From Mesobacillus persicus (lineage in GTDB: Bacteria > Bacillota > Bacilli > Bacillales > Cytobacillaceae), in the NCBI RefSeq assembly GCF_900109925.1, contig NZ_FOBW01000003.1, positions 310,001-374,000 on the forward strand: a DNA stretch of 64,000 nt, read 5' to 3'. Under the pieces are notes generated by a model. It saw nothing but the letters and a program-made list of their open reading frames with translations, searched no databases and was not told the origin of the DNA. Made by a program: the position numbers and the translations under genes. This document shows, one piece after another, positions 41,467-55,676 of this stretch. Each line of letters opens with the position of its first letter. Position 1 is the first letter of the stretch.

Positions 41467-42513
41467 ATGGATCCGAATTATTTGGAAGAATGTGTTGCGA
41501 ATATAAAGGTTCGTAATTTAGTAGATGAAGATGTCGAGGTGGAGAATGGTTCACCGCTTTTGATGATGGGGAAAGGTCGCCAGGGGGCGGTTTTTCAAGT
41601 GACAGATGATATTTGTGTGAAGGTGTTTGGAAATACTGATGATTGTGATCGAGAACATTACGCGTTGATGCTCGGACAAGAGACGAATCTATTTCCGAAG
41701 GTACATCACAAAGGTCCGCTCCATATCGCGATGGACATCATTAGAGGAGTCGATTTACGAGAGTACCTTCAATCTCAGCCACTGTCAAAAGAACTTTCGG
41801 TCAAATTAATTGAAATGCTCATTACGTTTAAAGAAATAGGCTATGAACGAATTGACCACCACAAACGGCAAGTATATTTGCAAGAGGATGGGAGCCTAAA
41901 GGTCATTGATGTTGCACGGACGGTATGGCGCGACCGGGTCTATCCTTATCCTCGTAAACTGTTGAATTCGTTAGGGAAAGATAATAAGGAAGTGTTTTTA
42001 GCTCATGTTGAAGAGTTGTCTCCAGCTTTGTATGAAGAATGGAGGCACTATATCCGTATGGAGGAAATCGCTCGTGAAATCTATCAGATTTTGCTAGAGT
42101 CCCCGAAAGGAAATGTCGATACGGTAAAAATTTTAAGTGACAAGCTGCTCACAACGGAAGACGAAGAACGTTATGTGGTGCTGATGTCAGGATTAATGCA
42201 CAAGGTCTTTAAAGAACAGTGGGTAAGAACGATGATGGCACGCGGAAAGGACTCTGACGCCATCATTAAAAAAATCGATAAGCATTGGGATGCGCGCAAG
42301 GCTGAATTCAAGGAATTAACCACAACTGAAACCAACGCTCAAGACAACAATACAGATGGCCCACCTAAAAAGGGAAAAGGGAAGCAAGCTGCTAAGTCCA
42401 AACGAACTAAGGCAAATAAATCTACGAACAAAGGTAAGGGAAAGAAGAAAAAGTCAAATGGCAAATCAACCACTAGTAAACTAAAAAAGTGGTTAACGTT
42501 TGGTTTGCTTTAA
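41467..42513 (+). CDS. Kinase-fold protein with lysine-rich tail
   Basis: A 348-residue protein. The first two thirds look kinase-like: MMGKGRQGAVFQV (glycine loop), DICVKVFG (lysine), HIAMDIIRGVDLREYL (hinge), an unusual YERIDHHKRQVYLQ catalytic loop and LKVIDVARTVW in place of DFG. The last about 60 residues are almost wholly Lys/Thr/Ser/Gly (GKGKQAAKSKRTKANKSTNK) and should bind acidic polymers. ATG at 41467 has GGAGGG 9 nt upstream. It starts the putative coat/sugar cluster. The domain resembles CotS/YrzF-like spore proteins only loosely. Confidence 0.65.
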   Translation: MDPNYLEECVANIKVRNLVDEDVEVENGSPLLMMGKGRQGAVFQVTDDICVKVFGNTDDCDREHYALMLGQETNLFPKVHHKGPLHIAMDIIRGVDLREYLQSQPLSKELSVKLIEMLITFKEIGYERIDHHKRQVYLQEDGSLKVIDVARTVWRDRVYPYPRKLLNSLGKDNKEVFLAHVEELSPALYEEWRHYIRMEEIAREIYQILLESPKGNVDTVKILSDKLLTTEDEERYVVLMSGLMHKVFKEQWVRTMMARGKDSDAIIKKIDKHWDARKAEFKELTTTETNAQDNNTDGPPKKGKGKQAAKSKRTKANKSTNKGKGKKKKSNGKSTTSKLKKWLTFGLL

Positions 42514-42566
42514 TTCATTTTATGAAACATGAGGAGGGCCTTAAATGAAAGCGAGGAGAGACCAAC

Positions 42567-43679
42567 ATGAAAGTATTGATTATCTGGCGATTGCTCACGG
42601 TTGGTGGCGTCAACGCTGGATGGAGGAACCGAGCGATCTATTTTAAGAAGCACGGAATTGAGACAGAATTTCTTTACACGACGGATCATGGTGGCCTTCA
42701 TATTATGGAGGACGTTGCTCCCGTTTATTTAACCAAGGATGAAGAGGAAATCGTCAATATTATCCGTACGAATCAGTATGATGCCATCATTGTCGTTGAC
42801 ACCGGAAAAGCGTATAAATGGCTGAACAAGGCAGACTACAAAGGGCCAGTTATTATTGAAGCCCGCACACCTGAACTTATTAAACTATCCCCGCATGTAA
42901 AATCCTTCAGAGGTATCACTCCGGAAGCGATAATTGTTCCATCCCATTATCAAGAGCGACTGGTTTCGATTTTAACAGACGGTATACCTGTTCATGTGAT
43001 TTACAATGGCGTCGACACGTCCTTTTTCCGAGCATTGAACTCTGACGAGATTGATTATACCAGCGAGCCGCTTCCACCTGAGAATAAAAAAATCGTCGCT
43101 TATATTGGAAGACTAGATAAGCGGAAAAATTGGCCGATGCTTCTTGAAATCGCAAAAAGAATGAAGCAAGAGCGAGAAGATGTGGAGTTCTGGATAATCG
43201 GTGGGGCTCAAAGTGTCCAACGTGAGGAGTTTGAGGTTCAATGGAAAGCAGAACAACTAACAGATATCGTTAAATGGTTCCCGGTCATTCCCTATCAACA
43301 AATGCCTCATATGTATGCAAAGATTCGTGAATCAGGCGGATGTACGCTGGCGACAACAAAGTCCGAGTCGTTCGGCAATACGTTTATTGAATCGATGGTA
43401 TGTGGCGTCCCGGTTGTTGCCTCAAGGATGATGCCAGTTACGGAACTAGTGAAGGAAGGGGAAACGGGGAGACTCTATCGTGGGCAAAATGTCGATGACG
43501 CTGTAAAGCAGATTCATAGTATTCTAGATGATCCGGTTGCGCATCAGAGGATGTCGGAGGAGGCCATTCAGCGTGTTCATCAGTACTTTTCCATCGAGAC
43601 GGTGGCGCATCAATATGTTGAGTTGCTAAAAAAATTCGTTCCGACCAATGAAGGTGACAGTGAGGTGAATTCCAAATGA
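42567..43679 (+). CDS. Glycosyltransferase family 4 (CotSA/YtcC-like)
   Basis: A 370-residue GT-B glycosyltransferase. The N-domain begins VLIIWRLLTVGGVNAGWRNRAIYFKKHGI; VIYNGVDTSFF and IAYIGRLDKRKNWPMLLEIA mark the linker and nucleotide-sugar domain, and ESFGNTFIESMVCGVPVVASRM is the E-x7-E donor-binding motif. B. subtilis spore-coat proteins CotSA and YtcC are this type. The start RBS is GAGGAGAG. It overlaps the next gene by 4 nt and may use UDP-sugars made by the downstream GtaB and dehydrogenase. Confidence 0.88.
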   Translation: MKVLIIWRLLTVGGVNAGWRNRAIYFKKHGIETEFLYTTDHGGLHIMEDVAPVYLTKDEEEIVNIIRTNQYDAIIVVDTGKAYKWLNKADYKGPVIIEARTPELIKLSPHVKSFRGITPEAIIVPSHYQERLVSILTDGIPVHVIYNGVDTSFFRALNSDEIDYTSEPLPPENKKIVAYIGRLDKRKNWPMLLEIAKRMKQEREDVEFWIIGGAQSVQREEFEVQWKAEQLTDIVKWFPVIPYQQMPHMYAKIRESGGCTLATTKSESFGNTFIESMVCGVPVVASRMMPVTELVKEGETGRLYRGQNVDDAVKQIHSILDDPVAHQRMSEEAIQRVHQYFSIETVAHQYVELLKKFVPTNEGDSEVNSK

Positions 43680-44494
43680 TAAAGCCTGTTCGTTATCATA
43701 AAAAACTAGAAGGGAAATCGAATGCTCATTTGATAACGTTTGATGATGGCAACGATTATGTCGTGAAATTTTATCAGCCTGGTTGCGAAAAAACGTTACC
43801 AAATGAATGGATTGGCTATTGCCTCGCTAGGTATTTGCAATTACCTGTTCCATTCGGGCGGATTGTTGAAATACCGGAAGACTTTCTTGAGACATGTCCA
43901 CAGGAGAACAGGGAAACGGAGCACAAAACAGAAAGGGGCGAACGCCGCGAGATTCCCTATCAATTTGCCTCCCGATATGTCCCAGATTGTGTAGATGGTC
44001 ACGAGGTAGCCGAGATTTCGAAGCTGACCAATTCCGCGATGCTAGCAAGAATTATTTTATTCGACTATTGGTTATGGAATCGAGACCGGACCCGAAAGAA
44101 CATGCTCTTCGAGAAGGAGAACGATGGTGTTTTCGCTTTATGGGCGATTGACCAGGCGGAGATTTTAGGCGGTTTTAATTGGGAACAAGATGATCTCGAA
44201 TCATTGCCGTCAGGGCTGATTAAAAGTACGGCCCATAAAATGATGACCAGTTTTATTGACAGTGAGGAAGACTTTTACGAACAACTCGAGGTCATCCAAA
44301 CGATGCCCATCTTATTAATGGAAGAAATCGTCGCCCTCATCCCTGAAGAATGGGGAGTAACAAAAGCGGAAAGAAAATCGATTGTTACCACACTTCTCCA
44401 CCGTCGACATAAGGTTTTGCCGAAGCAGATGAGGCGTTTCATCCACAAAATCTATCGACCGCTAAAAGAAGAAAAGGGTTCCGTAAAAGATTAG
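43676..44494 (+). CDS. HipA-like kinase domain protein
   Basis: A 272-residue protein of the HipA-like kinase group: NAHLITFDDGNDYVVKFYQPG (ATP-lysine region), LPNEWIGYCLARYLQLPVP, YWLWNRDRTRKNMLF (catalytic-loop like N-x-D-R-x4-N) and LWAIDQAEIL (metal-binding D). No HipB partner is present, so it is not a classical toxin pair. It overlaps the glycosyltransferase stop by 4 nt, so the two are translationally coupled. A role in modifying a surface polymer is inference. Confidence 0.8.
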   Translation: MIKPVRYHKKLEGKSNAHLITFDDGNDYVVKFYQPGCEKTLPNEWIGYCLARYLQLPVPFGRIVEIPEDFLETCPQENRETEHKTERGERREIPYQFASRYVPDCVDGHEVAEISKLTNSAMLARIILFDYWLWNRDRTRKNMLFEKENDGVFALWAIDQAEILGGFNWEQDDLESLPSGLIKSTAHKMMTSFIDSEEDFYEQLEVIQTMPILLMEEIVALIPEEWGVTKAERKSIVTTLLHRRHKVLPKQMRRFIHKIYRPLKEEKGSVKD

Positions 44495-44629
44495 ATGAAA
44501 AGATAGGAGGACTGGTCGACATTAGTAAAATCTCCTATTAGGTGAATGAAGGATTCATAGGCTACTAGTGCGACCGGTACGTGCCCACTTGACTTACTAG
44601 TTTTGAAGTTAATCAAGGAGGGAGAGCGT

Positions 44630-45529
44630 ATGAAAGTTAGAAAAGCAATTATACCCGCGGCGGGACTGGGAACCCGTTTTTTACCAGCGACAAAGGCGCA
44701 GGCGAAAGAAATGCTTCCAATCGTCGATAAACCGACGATTCAATATATTGTCGAAGAAGCACTGGCCTCGGGAATTGAAGAAATTCTCATCATCATCGGA
44801 AGAGGAAAAAGGTCAATCCAGGAGCATTTTACAAAATCATATGAGCTCGAAGAAATGCTGTTAAAAAAGCAGAAGATGACCACGTTAATGGATATACAAA
44901 ACATCTCTAGTTTGGTGCAAATTTATTATCTTTATCAAAAAGAACGCAACGGGCTAGGGGACGCCGTTCTCTGTGCGAAAAAGTTTGTTGGCAATGAGCC
45001 TTTTGCCGTCTTGTTAGGGGATGACGTGGTTCGAGCGAATACACCTTGCTTGAAGCAATTAATTGGTGCTTTTGAATATAGCAACAGTTCGGTGATTGGC
45101 GTCCAAAAGGTTGCCAAACAGGATGTGAGTAAATATGGAATCATTAAACCAAAAGGGATGATGCTGTCCTCTAATCTCCATTTGGTTGAATCTCTAGTTG
45201 AAAAGCCAAAAGAAAAGGAAGCCCCTTCCCAATACGGAATTATGGGTCGATACGTATTAAGACCAGAGATCTTTGACATCCTTGCCAACACACCGATTGG
45301 TTCAGGAGATGAATTGCAGCTGACGGATGCACTAAATGAATTAGCGCAGAAACAGGCAGTATTCGCTTATGAGTTCGAGGGACAGCGGTATGATATTGGC
45401 GATAAATTAGGATTTATAAAAGCAACCATTGATTTTGCGTTAGAACGAGAGGACCTCCGAGAAGAGGTTTTAGCTTTTTTAAAGAGCAAAAATGTACAAG
45501 ACCCATTGTGTAAGAGCGAGTTGAATTGA
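44630..45529 (+). CDS. gtaB: UTP-glucose-1-phosphate uridylyltransferase
   Basis: A 299-residue nucleotidyltransferase. AAGLGTRFLPATKAQAKEMLPIVDKPTIQYIVEEA is the GalU/GtaB signature and LLGDDVVRANTPC the metal/nucleotide site; FEGQRYDIGDKLGFIKA ends the domain. It makes UDP-glucose from UTP and glucose-1-phosphate. Start ATG 44630 with GGAGGGAGAG upstream; the earlier frame start is not supported. It lies 1 nt before the UDP-glucose dehydrogenase gene, giving a UDP-glucuronate supply operon. Confidence 0.94.
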   Translation: MKVRKAIIPAAGLGTRFLPATKAQAKEMLPIVDKPTIQYIVEEALASGIEEILIIIGRGKRSIQEHFTKSYELEEMLLKKQKMTTLMDIQNISSLVQIYYLYQKERNGLGDAVLCAKKFVGNEPFAVLLGDDVVRANTPCLKQLIGAFEYSNSSVIGVQKVAKQDVSKYGIIKPKGMMLSSNLHLVESLVEKPKEKEAPSQYGIMGRYVLRPEIFDILANTPIGSGDELQLTDALNELAQKQAVFAYEFEGQRYDIGDKLGFIKATIDFALEREDLREEVLAFLKSKNVQDPLCKSELN

Positions 45530-45530
45530 G

Positions 45531-46844
45531 ATGAAAGTCGCTATTTTAGGAACAGGGTATGTAGGATTGTCGACAGGAGTTGCCTTGGCAGAAATCGGGC
45601 ACGATGTGTGTTGCATCGATGTCGATGGTGAAAAAATCAAGCAGTTGAACCAAGCGGTATCCCCGATCTATGAACCGGGACTTGAAGAGCTGCTTATTAG
45701 GAATCTAGCTTCGGATAGGTTAAAGTTTACGACCTCACATCGTGATGGGGTCTCGGGAGCGGAAATTGTGATTCTCGCAGTCGGAACACCCCAAGGGGAA
45801 GATGGGGCAGCCGATTTAACCTTTCTCGAACAAGCGGCGAAGGATTTGGCGGCCCATCTTGAACCGAATACAATTGTTGTAATTAAAAGCACGGTACCCG
45901 TTGGGACGAATGACGAAGTGAAACGAATCATAGAGGCCAACTGTAGTGAGGAAGTTTCGGTTCGAATCGTTTCTAATCCAGAGTTTTTAAGACAAGGTTC
46001 AGCGATGAAAGATACGTTGGAGGCAGAACGAATCATTATTGGAAGTGATGATCAAGGGGCGGCTGAAAAGGTGAAAGAAATGTACCGCCCGTTACATGTA
46101 CCATGCATTGTGACGACGTTAAGAAGTGCCGAGATGATTAAGTATGCATCCAATGCGTTTTTAGCAACAAAGATTAGTTTTATTAATGGAATCGCAAACC
46201 TTTGCGAAGCAGTTGGGGCGGATGTGAACGATGTGGCCAGAGGAATGGGGATGGACAAAAGAATCGGTGAGGCCTTCCTGCAAGCGGGGATTGGCTATGG
46301 CGGATCTTGTTTTCCGAAGGATGTCAAAGCACTATATCATGCGGCCAAACAATCTGGTAAAGACTTGGGGCTTTTGGCTGAAACGATGAAAATCAATGAA
46401 GAACAACGGGTGCTCTTGGTAAAAAAAGCGTTGAACCGTTTTAATGGGAAGTTAACTGGTAAAAAAATCGCGATGCTTGGTCTAGCGTTTAAGCCGGAAA
46501 CGGACGATATGCGGGAAGCACCTTCGATTGAAATGGCAAAGTTATTGCATGAACATGGTGCCGAGGTGATTGCCTATGATCCGGTTGCTACTAAAAATGC
46601 AAAAAAAGTCATCGGGGATCGTGTGAGTTATGCTTGCAGTATCCTTGAGGCAGTAAACGGTGCGGATGCCGTATTGATTGTGACCGAATGGGACGAAATC
46701 AAGCAACTTGATGTAGCAGGGTTGGTGGAAAAAATGAAACATCCAATTATCTTTGATGGGCGAAACTGTCTTGATGAAGAAAAAATTCGAGCGTGTCAGA
46801 ATATCGAATATTATCCTGTAGGTAGACCGGCGATTATCCTGTAA
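45531..46844 (+). CDS. UDP-glucose 6-dehydrogenase
   Basis: A 437-residue enzyme converting UDP-glucose to UDP-glucuronate with two NAD+. N-terminal VAILGTGYVGLSTGVALAEIGHDV is the NAD site; GIGYGGSCFPKD holds the catalytic cysteine C260; KKIAMLGLAFKPETDDMREAPS starts the UDP-binding domain. B. subtilis has TuaD and YtcA of this type; the glycosyltransferase and kinase-like neighbours resemble the spore-related ytcA-C/cotS setting more than teichuronic acid synthesis (inference). Confidence 0.93.
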   Translation: MKVAILGTGYVGLSTGVALAEIGHDVCCIDVDGEKIKQLNQAVSPIYEPGLEELLIRNLASDRLKFTTSHRDGVSGAEIVILAVGTPQGEDGAADLTFLEQAAKDLAAHLEPNTIVVIKSTVPVGTNDEVKRIIEANCSEEVSVRIVSNPEFLRQGSAMKDTLEAERIIIGSDDQGAAEKVKEMYRPLHVPCIVTTLRSAEMIKYASNAFLATKISFINGIANLCEAVGADVNDVARGMGMDKRIGEAFLQAGIGYGGSCFPKDVKALYHAAKQSGKDLGLLAETMKINEEQRVLLVKKALNRFNGKLTGKKIAMLGLAFKPETDDMREAPSIEMAKLLHEHGAEVIAYDPVATKNAKKVIGDRVSYACSILEAVNGADAVLIVTEWDEIKQLDVAGLVEKMKHPIIFDGRNCLDEEKIRACQNIEYYPVGRPAIIL

Positions 46845-46862
46845 GGTTAATCGCTTTTCCCA

Positions 46863-46909
46863 TTGACAATCTTTGATAAATTATGATATTAATTAATTAA
46901 GCGTTTACA
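46863..46909 (+). promoter_or_regulatory. licT promoter and cre-like site
   Basis: TTGACA (46863-46868), 16-bp spacer, GATATT (46885-46890). ATTAAGCGTTTACA (46896-46909) matches 12 of 14 positions of the CcpA cre consensus. Confidence 0.5.
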
Positions 46910-46920
46910 ATAATATAAAT

Positions 46921-47007
46921 AGGATTGTTACTGCTTTGCAGGCAAAACCTAAGTTTGTGTAAGAATGGCCGACATGGTATTCTTATGTACAAATTTAGGT
47001 TTTTTTG
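46921..47007 (+). promoter_or_regulatory. RAT antiterminator and terminator, site 1 (licT leader)
   Basis: AGGATTGTTACTGC then TTTGCAGGCAAAACCT is the LicT/BglG-type RAT sequence; its 3' end overlaps a terminator formed by AACCTAAGTTTGT and ACAAATTTAGGTT with T run. Confidence 0.85.
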
Positions 47008-47041
47008 TTTTTAAGTAGCGTTTTTCCAGGGGGAGTGAGAA

Positions 47042-47890
47042 ATGAAGATAAATAAAATCCTAAACAATAATGTCGTAGTATCAACGAATGAATCGAATCA
47101 GGAAATCGTCGTTATGGGAAGAGGACTAGCTTTTCAGAAGAAGGTTGGAGAATCCATTGATGCTTCTAAAATAGAAAAAACCTTTGTATTGGAAACGCAT
47201 GGGATTGCTGAAAAGCTGGCGAAAATCCTGCGAGATACTTCTGAACTATATTTGAACATCTCGTCAAAGATCATTGAGTCTGCTCAGTCAGAACTGCCCT
47301 ATAAACTGGATGAATACCTGTATGTGGCGTTAACCGACCACATAAGCTTTGCGATTAGTAGGCATCAACAAGGAATTCAGTTGAAAAACCCGATGCTCTG
47401 GGAAATTCGAAAATACTATAAGCAAGAATATCAGGTCGCTTTAAGAGCACTTGCTATCATAAAAATAGAAACTGGAGTTGAGCTTGGAGAGGATGAGGCT
47501 GCTTCCATTGCTTTGCATTTAGTAAACAGCCAGATTTCGGGTGAAAATATGGCATCTGCTGTTCAAGTTACTGAAATGGTGAATACGATTTTAAATATTG
47601 TAAAATACCATTTTAAAATGGAGTTGGACGAGAGTTCGGTTAACTATGAACGTTTTTTAACCCACCTTCGTTTTTTTGCGGTTCGCTTTATTCGGAAAGA
47701 AAAATTGGAAGATACGGTGGATTTATTTCTTTATGAACAGATTCAACAAAAGTATCTCGATGCCTACCGATGCACGAAGAAAATCACAACCTATTTAGAA
47801 AATCATTTTAAGTGGAGTCTATCAAAAGATGAAGAAATCTATTTAACCTTGCATATTCATCGGGTGACCAACCGTCATAAATTCGAGTGA
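47042..47890 (+). CDS. licT: BglG/LicT family transcription antiterminator
   Basis: A 282-residue RNA-binding antiterminator. Residues 1-55 form the CAT RNA-binding domain (MKINKILNNNVVVSTNE..EIVVMGRGLAFQKK). PRD1 spans about 70-165 with conserved histidine in ALTDHISFAISRH, and PRD2 about 175-280 with HLRFFAVRF and LTLHIHR. EII and HPr phosphorylate the PRD histidines to set activity. It is preceded by a RAT/terminator and so controls its own transcript as well as those at 48051 and 53261. Confidence 0.93.
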   Translation: MKINKILNNNVVVSTNESNQEIVVMGRGLAFQKKVGESIDASKIEKTFVLETHGIAEKLAKILRDTSELYLNISSKIIESAQSELPYKLDEYLYVALTDHISFAISRHQQGIQLKNPMLWEIRKYYKQEYQVALRALAIIKIETGVELGEDEAASIALHLVNSQISGENMASAVQVTEMVNTILNIVKYHFKMELDESSVNYERFLTHLRFFAVRFIRKEKLEDTVDLFLYEQIQQKYLDAYRCTKKITTYLENHFKWSLSKDEEIYLTLHIHRVTNRHKFE

Positions 47891-47977
47891 GTGGAGGCGT
47901 TTTTTGCCGTGGAGGGAACTGAAAATAGACTTTTAGAAACATTAAAATTTTTTTAAAAATAAATAAAATACTTTTAT

Positions 47978-48015
47978 TGAAAGCGTTGACATGGGCGAAA
48001 AAGCCATGGTATCTT
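47978..48015 (+). promoter_or_regulatory. bglP promoter overlapped by cre-like site
   Basis: TGAAAGCGTTGACA (47978-47991) matches 13 of 14 cre positions, and its last six bases are the -35 TTGACA (47986-47991). The -10 is TATCTT at 48010-48015 (18-bp spacer). CcpA binding should block RNA polymerase. Confidence 0.65.
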
Positions 48016-48050
48016 TTACTCACAGAAACAAAAAAAACAAATATCCTTCG

Positions 48051-50113
<2,063 letters not shown>

Positions 50114-50146
50114 AAGTAATAGGGAAAGTAGTGATTATAAAAAATG

Positions 50147-50180
50147 ATATGGTATCCGAAAGATACCATATTATTTTTTT
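50147..50180 (+). terminator. Terminator between PTS and first GH1 gene
   Basis: ATATGGTATC / GATACCATAT with five-base loop and T run; may reduce read-through. Confidence 0.85.
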
Positions 50181-50203
50181 AGACATAAGTGGAGGGTTGG
50201 ATT

Positions 50204-51604
50204 ATGAAGTATGCTAATGCAAAAAAATTTCCTGACAATTTTCTGTGGGGAGCATCAACTTCAGCTTATCAAGTTGAAGGGGGAGCGGGCCAGGACGGCA
50301 AGGGACCATCTGTCATTGATATAAAAAGAATTCCAGAAGGAACAACTGATTATAAAGTAGCAAGTGATCATTACAATCGATACAAAGAAGACGTGGCATT
50401 ATTTGCCGAAATGGGATTTAAAACTTATCGTTTTTCCATTGCTTGGTCCCGTATTTTTCCAAACGGAACAGGTGAAGTCAATCAACAGGGAATCGAATTT
50501 TACAATAATCTTATCAATGAACTATTAAAATACGATATTGAACCTTTGGTTACGATGTACCATTTTGATTTACCGCTTTCCCTTCATGAAAAAGGAGGCT
50601 GGGGAAATAGGGAAACCGTTGACGCCTTTGAGACCTATGCTAAAACATTATTTGAATATTACGGTGACCGAGTGAAATATTGGCTTACGATTAATGAACA
50701 GAACATGATGATTTTACATGGTTCAGCCATTCTTGGAAGTGATGTTAGCAAAAAGGAACTGTATCAACAAAATCATCATATGTTGCTCGCCCAAGCCAAA
50801 GCGATGGTTTTGTGTCACAATATGCTTCCTAATGCGAAGATTGGACCTGCACCGAACATTTCCTATATTTATCCTGCAAGTTCCAAACCAGAGGATATGC
50901 TCGCGGCGAATAATTTTAATGCCATTCGCAACTGGTTGTATCTAGATATGGCAGTATACGGCCGTTATAACCATGTTGCATGGAGTTATATGGAGGAACA
51001 TGGATACACGCCAACTATACTAGACGGTGATATGGAAATGCTTAGAAATGCCAAACCTGATTTTATTGCATTCAACTATTATACATCAAAAACCGTGGCG
51101 GAAAGTAAAGGGGACGGTCAGGATGTAAACAACACAGGTGATCAAGAAATTGTCATTGGAGAAGCTGGTGTCTATAAGGGGCATACAAACGAGAATTTAC
51201 CTAAAACTGAGTTTGGTTGGGAAATCGATCCAGTTGGATTCCGAATAACGTTTCGTGAAATCTATAGCCGTTATAATCTTCCTTTGATCGTAACCGAAAA
51301 CGGGCTTGGAGCCTTCGATCGTTTGGAAGAGGACGGGACGGTTCGTGATACCTACCGAATCGAGTATTTGCGGAAACACATCGAGCAAATTCAATTGGCC
51401 ATTTCGGATGGTGTTGAAGTGTTTGGATACTGTCCATGGGCTGCAATTGACCTCGTAAGTACTCACCAAGGTTCTAAGAAGCGATATGGTTTTATTTTTG
51501 TCAATCGTGATGAATTTGATTTAAAAGACATGAAGCGAATTCGAAAAGAAAGCTTCTATTGGTATAAAAAAGTGATTGAAACTAATGGTGATGATTTGAA
51601 ATAA
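50204..51604 (+). CDS. GH1 family 6-phospho-beta-glucosidase, copy 1
   Basis: A 466-residue GH1 TIM barrel. NFLWGASTSAYQVEGG opens the barrel, acid/base E lies in WLTINEQNM, and the nucleophile E in LIVTENGLGAFD; HQGSKKRYGFIFV near the end fits phosphate-recognising members. Neighbouring PTS means phosphorylated glucosides (salicin, arbutin, cellobiose-type) are the likely substrates. ATG at 50204 with GGAGGG is preferred over GTG 50189. Confidence 0.92.
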   Translation: MKYANAKKFPDNFLWGASTSAYQVEGGAGQDGKGPSVIDIKRIPEGTTDYKVASDHYNRYKEDVALFAEMGFKTYRFSIAWSRIFPNGTGEVNQQGIEFYNNLINELLKYDIEPLVTMYHFDLPLSLHEKGGWGNRETVDAFETYAKTLFEYYGDRVKYWLTINEQNMMILHGSAILGSDVSKKELYQQNHHMLLAQAKAMVLCHNMLPNAKIGPAPNISYIYPASSKPEDMLAANNFNAIRNWLYLDMAVYGRYNHVAWSYMEEHGYTPTILDGDMEMLRNAKPDFIAFNYYTSKTVAESKGDGQDVNNTGDQEIVIGEAGVYKGHTNENLPKTEFGWEIDPVGFRITFREIYSRYNLPLIVTENGLGAFDRLEEDGTVRDTYRIEYLRKHIEQIQLAISDGVEVFGYCPWAAIDLVSTHQGSKKRYGFIFVNRDEFDLKDMKRIRKESFYWYKKVIETNGDDLK

Positions 51605-51679
51605 TATTTAACCTTGAAAAGGCTATGTTAGCAATTACTGTACTTTACTGAAGTAATTAAACTAATAATCTGTCATTAA

Positions 51680-53191
<1,512 letters not shown>

Positions 53192-53260
53192 CTAGAGATA
53201 ATGTTTCAAAATACACAAGCTTTAATGAGTGAAAGTCTTTAATATCAGAAAAATGTTTTT

Positions 53261-53344
53261 AGGATTGTTACTGGTAAGCAGGCAAAACCTAAGTAAGTAT
53301 TGGATCTTTGTTTTAAATGGTCCTGCTTATTTAGGTTTTTGTTT
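53261..53344 (+). promoter_or_regulatory. RAT antiterminator and terminator, site 3 (HPr/GH1 leader)
   Basis: AGGATTGTTACTGG then TAAGCAGGCAAAACCT, nearly identical to site 1; terminator arms AAACCTAAGTAAG and CTTATTTAGGTTT with T run. Confidence 0.85.
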
Positions 53345-53442
53345 TGGTTCATATTAGGGAATGTGTTATGAACTAAATGTAGTTTTTGTGAGAGACTATG
53401 TACGCTTTAAAATAAATCCTTATAATAAAAGGAGTTATTATC

Positions 53443-55184
<1,742 letters not shown>

Positions 55185-55234
55185 ATAGACTTTGTAGCGT
55201 GATAAAAAGATAACACTCTTGATTATTCCAAGGG

Positions 55235-55444
55235 CTAGGAGGAAGCAGAAGAACTGTCCCTATTCTTCCTTGCCCATTTTTTATATCTGAGTGTTTCTGC
55301 TACTCCGAAGCTTACAACAAAGCAGAAGATTCCAAATGGATAGTCTGGTTCATCTACCATCATTTCAGCTAGAAGTAACCCGAATAGAAAGGCTATGGCT
55401 ACGAGGATATATTGTTTAAATCTGTATCTAAAGTAAACCTGCAC
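55235..55444 (-). CDS. Small membrane protein with repeat-derived C-terminus
   Basis: A 69-residue protein with two hydrophobic segments (YILVAIAFLFGLLLAEMM and YPFGIFCFVVSFGVAETL). Start GTG at 55444 with AAAGGAGATC upstream. The last residues NRDSSSASS are encoded by a copy of the dispersed palindrome at 55239-55268, so the original end was probably replaced by it. Function unknown; it stands between the GH1 and MFS genes. Confidence 0.6.
   Translation of the reverse strand: MQVYFRYRFKQYILVAIAFLFGLLLAEMMVDEPDYPFGIFCFVVSFGVAETLRYKKWARKNRDSSSASS
55239..55268. repeat. Dispersed palindromic repeat copy (GAAGCAGAAGAACTGTCCC family)
   Basis: GGAAGCAGAAGAACTGTCCC then TATTCTTCC, the same family as 28-80 and 56933-56978, translated as the end of the small membrane protein. 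Confidence 0.75.
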
Positions 55445-55524
55445 TAGATATCGATCTCCTTTCTATGTATGAAACTTAATATTACCATAATTTAGAATAT
55501 ATGTGGGTAGCATTTAAACCAAGG

Positions 55525-55558
55525 CCTCCATTCCGTTAAGGAATGGGGGTTATTTTTT
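55525..55558 (+). terminator. Terminator-like hairpin upstream of the MFS gene
   Basis: CCTCCATTCC / GGAATGGGGG with five-base loop and TTATTTTTT tail. Confidence 0.75.
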
Positions 55559-55676
55559 CACTATAAAAACAACCAAAAATTTCAAAAAAATAGCTTGATT
55601 GGATCTTCGAGACGCAGTATTATTAGTTAGATATTTCGTGACTAGAAATAATTTAGAATGGGAAGAAGAGTGACAG

